Assembly (NCBI GenBank): GCA_937934135.1
Contig: CALHAW010000027.1
Location: 1 to 64,000, forward strand
Reading direction: 5' to 3'
Origin: an uncultured Alphaproteobacteria bacterium
GTDB lineage: Bacteria; Pseudomonadota; Alphaproteobacteria; Micavibrionales; Micavibrionaceae
Length of the DNA stretch: 64,000 nt
Position numbers and translations under genes: made by a program. The notes beneath the pieces were generated by a model. The model was not told where the DNA came from. It saw only the letters and a list, made by a program, of their open reading frames with translations, and did no database searches. This document shows positions 47,181 to 55,955 of this stretch, piece by piece; the first letter of the stretch is position 1, and each line of letters begins with the position of its first letter.

Positions 47181-48572
47181 ATGTTTATTAGTCTTTTTGA
47201 TGTCTTTAAAATTGGTATTGGCCCCTCTAGTTCTCACACAATGGGACCTATGACAGCGGCCAACCGTTTTCTTATATTATTACAATCACGTTATAAGAAA
47301 ACAGAGCCATTACATTTGCGCGTATCGCTCTATGGTTCTTTGGCTTTTACAGGAAAGGGGCATGCAACTGACACGGCGATTTGTCTTGGCCTCTTGGGGT
47401 TAGTACCCGAAACATTAATACCCGCAGAAGTCCCCGCCTTATTGCAAAATTTACAAGATAAGAAAAAAATAACATTTGAAGAGTCGCTTACATTTAATTT
47501 TAACCCCGAAGAAGATATTATTTTTGATTATTCTGGCCCATTGGATGGGCATGCCAATGGTATGATTTTCTCTGCTTTTACTTTAAATGGTGAAGAGCTT
47601 TTGAAAGAAACATATTATTCCATTGGGGGTGGTTTCGTTTTGTCGGCAAAAGAACTAAAAGATTCTTTTAAAGAAGATAAAAAACAAAAAACAGATTCCA
47701 AAATTCCTTACCCTTTTTCAACAGCAGATGAAATGTTGGAAATGGGAAAAGCGTCAGGGCTTTCTATTGCCCAAATGAAAACGGAAAATGAATTATCGCT
47801 TAAAAATGCAGCAACACTAAAACGTGACGTGGAACGCATTTGGAACGTGATGGATGATTGTGTTGAGCGGGGATTAAATATTGATGGGGAATTACCAGGG
47901 TCGTTAAAAGTAAAGCGCCGCGCGCATGATATTTATACCAAACTACAAAAAGAAGAACAGAAAAACAGTGTTACACCGCATATTTGTAATGAATATTTAT
48001 CTGTTTATGCGATGGCAGTAAATGAAGAAAACGCGGCGAATGGTCAGGTTGTAACTGCGCCAACAAATGGTGCGGCAGGCGTTATTCCTGCGGTTTTGAA
48101 ATATTATTTAGACTTTGTTCCGGGCGCCAAAGAAGAAGATATTCATTGCTTCTTATTAACCGCATCGGCGATTGGCGGCCTTATCAAACATAATGCGTCA
48201 ATTTCTGGTGCAGAAGTAGGGTGTCAAGGTGAGGTAGGCTCGGCCTCTGCAATGGCAGCAGCGGGTTTATGTGCCGTTATGGGCGGCACGAATGAACAGA
48301 TTGAAAATGCAGCAGAGATAGCATTAGAACATCATTTAGGGATGACATGTGACCCTGTTGCGGGGCTTGTTCAAATTCCGTGTATTGAGCGTAATGGATT
48401 AGGCGCGGTTAAGGCCGTGACGGCGTCATCATTGGCGCTTCGCGGTGATGGAACGCATTTTGTGTCACTTGATAATTGCGTTGAAACCATGCGCCAAACG
48501 GGAGAAGATATGTCCACCCGTTATAAAGAAACAAGCCAAGGGGGCCTTGCAGTTAACATCGTGGAGTGTTAG
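47181..48572 (+). CDS. sdaA: L-serine ammonia-lyase (single-chain, Fe-S type)
   Basis: 463 residues with the fused beta and alpha domains of iron-dependent L-serine dehydratases. N-terminal GIGPSSSHTMGPM, C-terminal domain GAAGVIPAVLKYY, ISGAEVGCQGEVGSASAMAAAG and MTCDPVAGLVQIPCIERN; the three cluster cysteines are in the last two segments. It converts L-serine to pyruvate and ammonia. Start ATG 47181 follows directly after a weak Shine-Dalgarno. Stands alone, convergent with the flagellin gene. Confidence 0.93.
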   Translation: MFISLFDVFKIGIGPSSSHTMGPMTAANRFLILLQSRYKKTEPLHLRVSLYGSLAFTGKGHATDTAICLGLLGLVPETLIPAEVPALLQNLQDKKKITFEESLTFNFNPEEDIIFDYSGPLDGHANGMIFSAFTLNGEELLKETYYSIGGGFVLSAKELKDSFKEDKKQKTDSKIPYPFSTADEMLEMGKASGLSIAQMKTENELSLKNAATLKRDVERIWNVMDDCVERGLNIDGELPGSLKVKRRAHDIYTKLQKEEQKNSVTPHICNEYLSVYAMAVNEENAANGQVVTAPTNGAAGVIPAVLKYYLDFVPGAKEEDIHCFLLTASAIGGLIKHNASISGAEVGCQGEVGSASAMAAAGLCAVMGGTNEQIENAAEIALEHHLGMTCDPVAGLVQIPCIERNGLGAVKAVTASSLALRGDGTHFVSLDNCVETMRQTGEDMSTRYKETSQGGLAVNIVEC

Positions 48573-48596
48573 TGAGTGCGCCTTAAAAGGTTTTTA

Positions 48597-50171
48597 TTAA
48601 GTTCTAAAAAGATTAGATCCTGTTCCAAAAATTTCTAAAATTGATCGTGCGCTATCGCTTGCTAAGGAAAGAGCGGTTGTGCCAAGGGCGAGGCGCGTTT
48701 GACCGGCCAACAGGTTTGCCCCTTCTTCATTTTGATCGGCAATGGTCAGGTCTGTTGCACCTCCTTCATTGATCGCAATAAAGTTCCGTGTATATTCTTG
48801 GCGGATATTAATAATGCTAACATCCCTTGATAGGCTGGTGGCATATTCACGTACTTGATCAATCGCATTTCGGATATTGCGGATAGCATTTTCGACCTGT
48901 GAAGGACGTTGGAAATTAATGTCCCCCAGGCCAAGGGATTCAATGCTAAAATTATCACCATTAACCCGTAATTTGCTTTCATTCTCATCATCGAAATTAA
49001 TCAAAAGATCTTCATTTCGTAAGAGGTTTATGCCCCTAAAACTTGCATCTTTTGTAACGCTTTCCACTTGTTCTAAAAATTTTACTGAATCTAAGCGGAA
49101 TTTTTCAGAAAGGGGGAGGGAGGTTGCTTCATAGCGCGCTCTAAAATCATTGGTATCAAGAATTGTGTTATAAATGGCAACGTCAGATATTTGGCCGTCA
49201 AAGGCAAAGCTACCATTGCCGCGTGCAGGCGCATTTCCGGGGCCATCATCATGGAAATAAATATTGTTATTCACAGCGCCAATACCATTTTGATTGGGGT
49301 GATTTCCAATAAAGGCGCCGCCAATATCGACACTACCGAAGGATTCACCATTTAGAAAACCGGTGAATCGTGATCCTGGGCCATCTTGCGTAAAAGCGAC
49401 ATGATAAGAGACACCAGCCTCAATGGGAGCGCTCAGATTTATAGGGCCAAACCCACCATTGGATCTGGTGCGGCCATTAACATGCAAACGGCCTTCATCA
49501 ATATAGATGTTTAAACTATTCACTGTACCGCCTTCTTCAAAGAGAACCTGCCGCCCTGAAACAGTATTCGCATTAAAAATAAGTTCTACAGTTCTTTCTG
49601 GGAAAGGGCCTGGTGTATTGATGGAGTCGTCATTAGGGATCGCAATAAATTGGTTGTTGCCATTAAATTGTGCAGGTTTTCCCCCTGCGCCAAAAAATAA
49701 GATTTCATCGCCTTGTGTGACGCCATTGGTATTAACACCATCGCCCCCTGCGCCCAATGTTCCAAGGTTCGTTGCCGTTGTAGAGGTGACATCATTAAGG
49801 CGGAAATAAGCGACAGGCTCGTCCTCTAAAATGAGATTGGTAAGAGCAGAGGATGTTTCAAGCAAGGCGTCTTGCGCCTCAAGCGCTTTAAGCTCAGCAA
49901 GATTTAAAATATTTTCAATGGTTTCTAATCCGCTAAGGGCTTCTTGGATTGTGCGCGCACCCAACTGGGATTTTTCTAAGATACTTGTAAAATTCTCATT
50001 CGTGTGGCGTAAACTGGTTGCTTGAAAGAAGTTTTGAGGTTGATCTAGAGCCGAATTTACACGGTTTCCTGTTGCCAAGCGGAGGGAGCTGATATCGATC
50101 GCATTATTGGTTCGCTTTAAACTAGTTAAAGCGTTACGCAATCCTGATCCTAATACAATGTCATTTCCCAT
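48597..50171 (-). CDS. Flagellin with inserted LamG-like lectin domain
   Basis: 524 residues. Residues 1-110 are a flagellin N-terminal D0/D1 coiled-coil domain (LKRTNNAIDISSLRLATGNRVN, ALDQPQNFFQATSLRH). Residues 115-350 form a concanavalin/LamG-type beta-sandwich (PVAYFRLND, PAQFNGNNQFIAIP, VELIFNAN, ISDVAIYNTIL). Residues 350-524 resume flagellin D1/D0 (SIINIRQEYTRNF, LLAGQTRLALGTTALSLA, ending with a hydrophobic, Gln/Leu-rich helix). The insert occupies the surface-exposed variable region. Such a filament would display lectin domains. No other flagellar genes are in the window, so it may be a secondary flagellin. Confidence 0.85.
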   Translation of the reverse strand: MGNDIVLGSGLRNALTSLKRTNNAIDISSLRLATGNRVNSALDQPQNFFQATSLRHTNENFTSILEKSQLGARTIQEALSGLETIENILNLAELKALEAQDALLETSSALTNLILEDEPVAYFRLNDVTSTTATNLGTLGAGGDGVNTNGVTQGDEILFFGAGGKPAQFNGNNQFIAIPNDDSINTPGPFPERTVELIFNANTVSGRQVLFEEGGTVNSLNIYIDEGRLHVNGRTRSNGGFGPINLSAPIEAGVSYHVAFTQDGPGSRFTGFLNGESFGSVDIGGAFIGNHPNQNGIGAVNNNIYFHDDGPGNAPARGNGSFAFDGQISDVAIYNTILDTNDFRARYEATSLPLSEKFRLDSVKFLEQVESVTKDASFRGINLLRNEDLLINFDDENESKLRVNGDNFSIESLGLGDINFQRPSQVENAIRNIRNAIDQVREYATSLSRDVSIINIRQEYTRNFIAINEGGATDLTIADQNEEGANLLAGQTRLALGTTALSLASDSARSILEIFGTGSNLFRT

Positions 50172-50386
50172 TTATTTTCTATAAAATCCCAATGAATCCT
50201 TCATTGTTATAATGCAAGCTAAATGCCAACATTCTTAGTATTATAATAGCATGGACAGGTTAATATATTCTTTCCTATACTATGAGTATATCAAGACTAA
50301 AATTATATTAAACAACTTAAAGTTGATTTTTAGGGCCTTAAAGCCGTTTTGACGGAGGCATTTATGAAAATATAGCGGTCCGTCTT

Positions 50387-50533
50387 TTAATGGTTAAGCC
50401 AGTAAATAATTGCTGGAATCCAGATAAAAGATGTTGTGAGTGTGCCTTTAACTGCCTGATACGCAACCCAAGCCCAAAAAAGCTCCTTGCTGGGTTTTAG
50501 AAATTTTTTGATTTTTCCAATTTTTGTGAACAT
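50387..50533 (-). CDS. 48-residue membrane protein
   Basis: ATG at 50533 and TAA ending at 50387 give 48 residues: a lysine-rich N-terminus, then ELFWAWVAYQAVKGTLTTSF and IWIPAIIYWL, one membrane span with a conserved-looking WAWVAYQ-VKG-TT core that I recall from short alphaproteobacterial membrane proteins. The rest of the 50172-50596 gap (425 bases) holds A/T-rich sequence and possible flagellin promoter elements, nothing more. The Shine-Dalgarno is weak. Confidence 0.6.
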   Translation of the reverse strand: MFTKIGKIKKFLKPSKELFWAWVAYQAVKGTLTTSFIWIPAIIYWLNH

Positions 50534-50596
50534 GACAGAGATATCATTATTGGCTTTTGACCCAAAATGCTATGATTTTTTGCAGCAAGATGGGGG

Positions 50597-51337
50597 ATGT
50601 CTTTGGAAAATTTTGGTACTAATCTAAACATTGCCGTTATTGGTGCGTCTGGTGGCATTGGCGATGCGTTTTTAAAGCGCTTGATCCAATCAAATCAGGT
50701 GGAAACGCTATATGGTTTTTCACGAAAAGCACCTTTATTAACGCATAAAACCCTTATGTATCATCCCCTTGATTTAACAAATGAGTCCTCTATTAAGGCG
50801 GCGGCGCGCGCTATTCCAGATCATATTAAGTTGGATATGATTATTGTTGCAACGGGCATATTGCATGATGATGATTTACAGCCGGAAAAAGGATTGCGGG
50901 ATTTATCTTTACGGCATTTTCAGGATGTTTTTGCCATTAATAGTTTTGGACCGGCACTGGTTATGAAGTATTTCTTGCCTAAATTACATAAAGATAAGCG
51001 GTCCGTTTTTGCTGCGCTATCGGCGCGGGTGGGCAGCATATCGGATAACCGGCTGGGCGGTTGGTATGCGTATCGGGCGTCAAAAGCGGCGCTTAATATG
51101 CTTATTAAAAATGCGGCGATTGAAATAGCGCGGCGCTATAAACATAGTGTGATTATTGGCCTACATCCTGGAACGGTTGATACAAATTTATCAAAACCAT
51201 TCCAAGGGAGTGTCCCCCATCAAACCTTATTTTCACCAGAGTATGCAGTAGAGAAGATGCTTTCTGTTATTAATGAGATAACGGTCGAGCAGAGCGGTAA
51301 AATTTTTGATTATGCAGGTGAAGAAATTATACCTTAA
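50597..51337 (+). CDS. Short-chain dehydrogenase (C-factor-like)
   Basis: 246 residues. GASGGIG cofactor motif, LDMIIVATGIL in place of NNAG, ALSARVGSISDNR with the catalytic Ser, YRASKAAL with the YxxxK pair. The arrangement resembles C-factor/CsgA-like SDRs. Preceded by a run of G (AAGATGGGGG). Its last four bases overlap the end of recN on the other strand. Substrate unknown. Confidence 0.87.
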   Translation: MSLENFGTNLNIAVIGASGGIGDAFLKRLIQSNQVETLYGFSRKAPLLTHKTLMYHPLDLTNESSIKAAARAIPDHIKLDMIIVATGILHDDDLQPEKGLRDLSLRHFQDVFAINSFGPALVMKYFLPKLHKDKRSVFAALSARVGSISDNRLGGWYAYRASKAALNMLIKNAAIEIARRYKHSVIIGLHPGTVDTNLSKPFQGSVPHQTLFSPEYAVEKMLSVINEITVEQSGKIFDYAGEEIIP

Positions 51338-53145
51338 GCAGAGGCTTGTGCTTTTGCGTCACGGCGCTCTTTGGCACTTTTTGCCGCTTCATCAATCAGG
51401 CTTTGTGCGGCGGCGCGCGATTCATCAGTTAATTGCGCCCCGGCTAACATACGGGATAGTTCATCAACGCGTTCCGTGCCTGTTAATTCATGTACGGAAG
51501 AAACTGTCTTATCATCATCAGATTCTTTCATAATATGCAGATGCTGTTCGCCGCGTGAGGCAACCTGCGGACTATGGGTAATGACCAAAACTTGTGTGCT
51601 GTCAGATAGCATTGCAAGGCGTTCCCCCACGGCGGCGGCGGCGTCACCACCAATCCCTGTATCGACTTCATCAAAGACAAGGGTTGGGGTCATTTGAACT
51701 TCCTGAAGGACAACTTTCAGGCCCAGGATCATCCGTGCTAATTCCCCTCCTGATGCAGTCTCAGAGATTGGTGTAAAGGGGGATCCCGGATTCATTCGTG
51801 CAGTGAAGGTAACGCTGTTAAAGCCTTTTTCTGTCCATGCCATTTTGGGGTCTTCTTTGACGTCAACCACAAATTGTGCTTTTTCTAATTTTAATGGTGG
51901 CAGTTCCGCTGTGATAATATCGCCAAGCGACTTTCCTGCTTCTTTCCTTTTTTCTGTAAGGATACCGGCATGATGACGATAATCTTCTTTGGCTTTGCGA
52001 AGTTCGGCATCTATTTCTTCTAATTTATTACGGCCATTACGGACGCGTTTTAATTTCGTGTCCATATCTACAAAAAATTTTTCGAGATTTTCAAACGGCA
52101 CTTTATTTTCAACGCCGAGCGATTTTAACGTGCGCAGTACTTCTTCACATCTTTCAATCGGGTCCAGATCAATTTCATATTGGGGGACAAGGGTGTTCAT
52201 CTCATCTACTGCTTTTCGGGCATTATCCAGTGCGCCGTCTAAGTACTTGTAGAGATTAACCATCTTATCTTCTTCAAGATTTTGTTGTTTGGACAATGTT
52301 TCTTTTGCACCAGATAGGGATACAACAATACCGTTGGCAGAGATTAAACGCCCTAAAATCCGCTGGAACGCCTCCATCGTGTCGCGCGCTGTAATTAATT
52401 TTGCGTATTCTTCTTTGACTTCTTCGATAAGGCCGACACGCATGTTAATTGTTTCAAATTTGGCAACAATATCTTCGATCCGTTTTAAAACGCGGCCTTT
52501 ATGTTTGGCGAGGAATAATTTTTCTTCATCCAATGCGTTTTTATATTTTTTAACGCGCTCCAACGCTTCGGCAACATTGTCAAAATATTCCTTATCAAAT
52601 GCGCCAAATTCATCGAGCAAGAAAAGCTGATTAGCAGGTTTTAACAGCTCTTGATTGGCAAACTGCCCATGAATTTCAACAAGGTGAATCCCCATTGCCT
52701 TTAAAAATTTTAAAGGCGCAGGTTTGTCATTAATGGTCACGATATCATTGCCGATTCCTTCATCCGGGGCGATATATGTCCGTTTGTTTTCTTTGGCCTT
52801 TTTCATGGCCTGATTTTCTTCTTCGGCCTGTTGTTCCGTTAACGGGCGCATGGTGCGTTTGATAATAAATTCATCATCCGCAGCGGCGCTATATCTTTCT
52901 TGAATCAACATATTCCAGACAGGATTGGTTTTGGGTGGGTTCATCACCGCTTCAAATTTTGATTCATCATGACCGGCGCGAATGGACTTTGGTGTGGACG
53001 GGCCGCCCAATATTAACGCCATCGCACTCAGGAGGATTGATTTACCTGCACCCGTCTGCCCGGTTAAGATCGTGAGACGGTCTTTAAAATATAGATCTTG
53101 CTGTTGAATGATAACAAATTGATCAATAGTCAGTTTTTTAAGCAT
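51334..53145 (-). CDS. recN: DNA repair protein RecN
   Basis: 603 residues of the SMC-like family. Walker A GQTGAGKSILLS near the N-terminus, long central coiled coils, and C-terminal ASGGELARMILGLK signature with DEVDTGIGG Walker B. RecN acts in double-strand break repair with RecA. It is about 50 residues longer than usual; an insertion near residues 85-125 (TEQQAEEENQAMKKAKENK) accounts for part of this. Convergent with the C-factor-like SDR. No LexA box was identified in the 188 bases upstream. Confidence 0.93.
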   Translation of the reverse strand: MLKKLTIDQFVIIQQQDLYFKDRLTILTGQTGAGKSILLSAMALILGGPSTPKSIRAGHDESKFEAVMNPPKTNPVWNMLIQERYSAAADDEFIIKRTMRPLTEQQAEEENQAMKKAKENKRTYIAPDEGIGNDIVTINDKPAPLKFLKAMGIHLVEIHGQFANQELLKPANQLFLLDEFGAFDKEYFDNVAEALERVKKYKNALDEEKLFLAKHKGRVLKRIEDIVAKFETINMRVGLIEEVKEEYAKLITARDTMEAFQRILGRLISANGIVVSLSGAKETLSKQQNLEEDKMVNLYKYLDGALDNARKAVDEMNTLVPQYEIDLDPIERCEEVLRTLKSLGVENKVPFENLEKFFVDMDTKLKRVRNGRNKLEEIDAELRKAKEDYRHHAGILTEKRKEAGKSLGDIITAELPPLKLEKAQFVVDVKEDPKMAWTEKGFNSVTFTARMNPGSPFTPISETASGGELARMILGLKVVLQEVQMTPTLVFDEVDTGIGGDAAAAVGERLAMLSDSTQVLVITHSPQVASRGEQHLHIMKESDDDKTVSSVHELTGTERVDELSRMLAGAQLTDESRAAAQSLIDEAAKSAKERRDAKAQASA

Positions 53146-53333
53146 GGATATGTTTCTTTAACGATAAATTACGATAATATTATATCTTACAATATCTTGA
53201 TCCATAAGAACAAAATCACAAATGTTGCTTTTGATTATATTGTGTCCAAAGGGGATCATACCTATTCCCTGAATCTATTTTATAGTAGAGTTGATGCGCA
53301 AAAAGAGTCACCATAAGCAAAGAATATACCATA

Positions 53334-55727
53334 ATGTCAAAATACGGTCTTTATAAAAACCTCCAAAACGCCAAAACCGAAGAAGATGTAAAAGATATTT
53401 ACATTAAGGCTTTAGGGTTAAAAAGTTATACCAAAGGTCTGATCGACATCCGCACCGATGAAATATGGTTTGAAGCCAAAGATAAAGCCAATACGTCCAG
53501 TTATAAGATGTTCACGCAATTACTTCATTACGTGCAGGTGGCGTTAAATGCGGGTGAAAAAATTCCGCCTTTCCTTGCCGCCATTGATGCCGAAAAAGCA
53601 GCATTGATGAAAACTGAAGATGTTCTGCCTCTATTGAAGAAAAAGGACATTAAATGGGGTAAATCCGCCAGCCAATATACGCAAGAGGCACTGGATAAAG
53701 TATCCGCCTATATCGGGACGCATTTTGTGTCCTTTAAAATTGAAACCCATGAAGAAGAATTTATTAACACCGTTAAGGCGGCGATTAAATCGGGCGATAT
53801 TATCCGTACGCAAATCACCCCCGATAACCTAAAACAAGTTTTCGATAAATGGGTTGAAATGATTGGACGTGAAATTCGTGATGTTGATGAGGATGATTAC
53901 GCCCTGCTTTTCTTTGCTGATATTATGCATGATGGAAGTGTTTCTACCCATCAAAACTTACCTGCCGAATTGCTCCACAAAAATAACGCACCTGTTTTTA
54001 TGTTGGAAGGTAAATTGTACGAGCTAAGCTCCAAAGAAGGCTATCGCCGTTTTTGGGCAATCTATCACAAACCCCCTAAAGAAGAATATCGTAACTACTT
54101 ACTGGAACGCCGTGATTCATTAATTGCTACGGATGAGCGTAGCTTTAAAGGCGCCTATTACACACCGTTAAACGTGGTGGATAAGGCGTATGATAAATTA
54201 AGTGAAACATTGGGCAAAAACTGGCAGAAAAATTATGTGGTATGGGATATGTGTTGCGGCGTGGGAAATTTGGAAGTCAAACATTCAAATCACCGTAATA
54301 TTTACATGTCCACCCTTGACCAAGATGACGTGGATGTGATGCGCGCCACCAAAACTTGCGTCGCGGCGGAACGCTTTCAATATGATTACCTCAATGATGA
54401 TATAACCGATGAAGGAGAAATTGATTACACCCTAACCAATAAAATGCCCCAAGGTTTGCGCGATGCCATAGCCGAAGGCAAAAAACTCTTGGTATTGATT
54501 AACCCGCCTTATGCGGAGGCGCCTAATTCCCAAGGCAATGCGGGTAAAACAGATGTAGCAACGACGAAATTTGCAAGTACGGCAATGCAAGAATACGGCA
54601 AAGCAAGCAAAGAGCTATTTACGCAATTTGTCGCACGTATTGCCAAAGAAATGCCAACCGCTACATTGGCGATGTTTAGTAAATTAAAATACGTAAATGC
54701 CCCTAACTTTGAGAAGTTTAGGCAAGTTTGGAATGCTGAATTTAAAGACGGGTTTATTGTTCCGAGTAAATCTTTTGATGATTTAAAAGGCAATTTCCCG
54801 ATTGGTTTTTTGATTTGGAAAACAAATCAAAATGCCAAAAAGAAAACGCCTATTACTGAAATAAGTGTTGAAATTTTAGATAAAAATGCACAAGAAATTG
54901 GTGAAAAGAAATTTTATAATATTCCCAATAATGAGTTTTTGAATAAATGGGTTAAAAGACCTAAAGCTAATAATATTGATGTTATCCCTCTAAAAAATGC
55001 AATAACTCCAACAACTTCTGCGAATCCGCGGGCTAAAACCTGGGCAGAAAACGCAATCGGTTATATTTACTGTAATAGCAATGATTTACAAAATGCAGGT
55101 AAACAAACGGCTATCTTCTCATCTGCTTTTAGTACAGCTAATGGATACCATATCACAAGAGATAATCTATGGAAAACAGGGGTTGTTTTTTCGGTACGCT
55201 TGCTAATCAAGCAAACTTGGGTCAATGACCGTGACCAATTTTTGCAACCTAATCAGGACTTACCAGACGAATTTATCAATGATTGTCTGTTATGGATGTT
55301 ATTCAATGGCTCTAATCTCACCGCCAGTGCGGATGGGTTGGAATGGAATGATAAAACATGGTCAATCGTCAATCATTTTATTCCCTATACAGAAAGCGAA
55401 GTAAACGCGCCCGAACGCTTTGAATCAAACTTCATGGTGGATTATCTATCGAACAAAAAACTATCTGATGAAGCGAAGGCCGTTTTGGATGCAGGGCGTG
55501 ATCTGTGGAAGGCGTATTTCACCCAAACAGACCCGCATAACATCCGTGAAGATTATAAGCTTAACCGCGCCGATGTCGGCTGGTATCAAATCCGCAATGC
55601 CTTAAAAGCACGCAACAAAGAAGGCAACGCCCCTGAAACGGACTTCACCACCTTCGAAACCGCCTATGCCCAATTAAGCGATAAACTACGCCCCCTTGTG
55701 TTTGAGTATGGCTTCCTACGTGACTAA
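53334..55727 (+). CDS. Single-chain restriction-modification-like protein (type IIG candidate)
   Basis: 797 residues. N-terminal region has a possible PD-(D/E)xK nuclease signature: D38 and E47-A-K49 in LIDIRTDEIWFEAKDK. A central N6-adenine methyltransferase domain shows motif I around D305 (DMCCGVGN) and catalytic NPPY at 390-393 (LLVLINPPYAEAP). The C-terminal third may recognise DNA. Together this fits type IIG enzymes that join nuclease and methylase on one chain. No separate specificity, nuclease or methylase gene is nearby. It lies between recN and tRNA-Val, ending 10 bases from the tRNA 3' end. Confidence 0.78.
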   Translation: MSKYGLYKNLQNAKTEEDVKDIYIKALGLKSYTKGLIDIRTDEIWFEAKDKANTSSYKMFTQLLHYVQVALNAGEKIPPFLAAIDAEKAALMKTEDVLPLLKKKDIKWGKSASQYTQEALDKVSAYIGTHFVSFKIETHEEEFINTVKAAIKSGDIIRTQITPDNLKQVFDKWVEMIGREIRDVDEDDYALLFFADIMHDGSVSTHQNLPAELLHKNNAPVFMLEGKLYELSSKEGYRRFWAIYHKPPKEEYRNYLLERRDSLIATDERSFKGAYYTPLNVVDKAYDKLSETLGKNWQKNYVVWDMCCGVGNLEVKHSNHRNIYMSTLDQDDVDVMRATKTCVAAERFQYDYLNDDITDEGEIDYTLTNKMPQGLRDAIAEGKKLLVLINPPYAEAPNSQGNAGKTDVATTKFASTAMQEYGKASKELFTQFVARIAKEMPTATLAMFSKLKYVNAPNFEKFRQVWNAEFKDGFIVPSKSFDDLKGNFPIGFLIWKTNQNAKKKTPITEISVEILDKNAQEIGEKKFYNIPNNEFLNKWVKRPKANNIDVIPLKNAITPTTSANPRAKTWAENAIGYIYCNSNDLQNAGKQTAIFSSAFSTANGYHITRDNLWKTGVVFSVRLLIKQTWVNDRDQFLQPNQDLPDEFINDCLLWMLFNGSNLTASADGLEWNDKTWSIVNHFIPYTESEVNAPERFESNFMVDYLSNKKLSDEAKAVLDAGRDLWKAYFTQTDPHNIREDYKLNRADVGWYQIRNALKARNKEGNAPETDFTTFETAYAQLSDKLRPLVFEYGFLRD

Positions 55728-55737
55728 AAAATTTAAA

Positions 55738-55812
55738 TGGTGGGCGGTACTGGGATTGAACCAGTGACCCCTTCCGTGTCGGGGAAGTGCTCTACCGCTG
55801 AGCTAACCGCCC
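55738..55812 (-). tRNA. tRNA-Val (GAC anticodon)
   Basis: 75 bases on the minus strand including an encoded CCA. Acceptor stem GGGCGGT pairs with ACCGCCC; the anticodon stem CTTCC/GGAAG encloses loop CCGACAC, giving anticodon GAC for valine. D-stem GCTC/GAGC and T-stem ACTGG/CCAGT are intact. Loop position 33, nearly always U, is C here. The 143 bases upstream (55813-55955) include a short inverted repeat (CCCGTAAACGGG) and no gene. Confidence 0.93.
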
Positions 55813-55955
55813 ATTCTTTAAAATCTTGTCATGCGGGCAGGCCCGCGGACTATAGTAAAAATGCGTCATTCCCGTAAACGGGAGGGACGCTGGTTGATGT
55901 GTCTTTTCTTAAGGCAAGGCACATCCTCATACGATGAAGTCATAAGAAATAGGAA

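Noticed and set aside
53098-53316. Plus-strand frame across the recN start
   Set aside because: It overlaps the recN N-terminus on the other strand, and its residues are low-complexity A/T-driven sequence.
53146-53333. Attachment-site repeat matching the 3' end of tRNA-Val, as expected for an integrated island
   Set aside because: No copy of the tRNA end was found on the recN side, and there is no integrase in the window.
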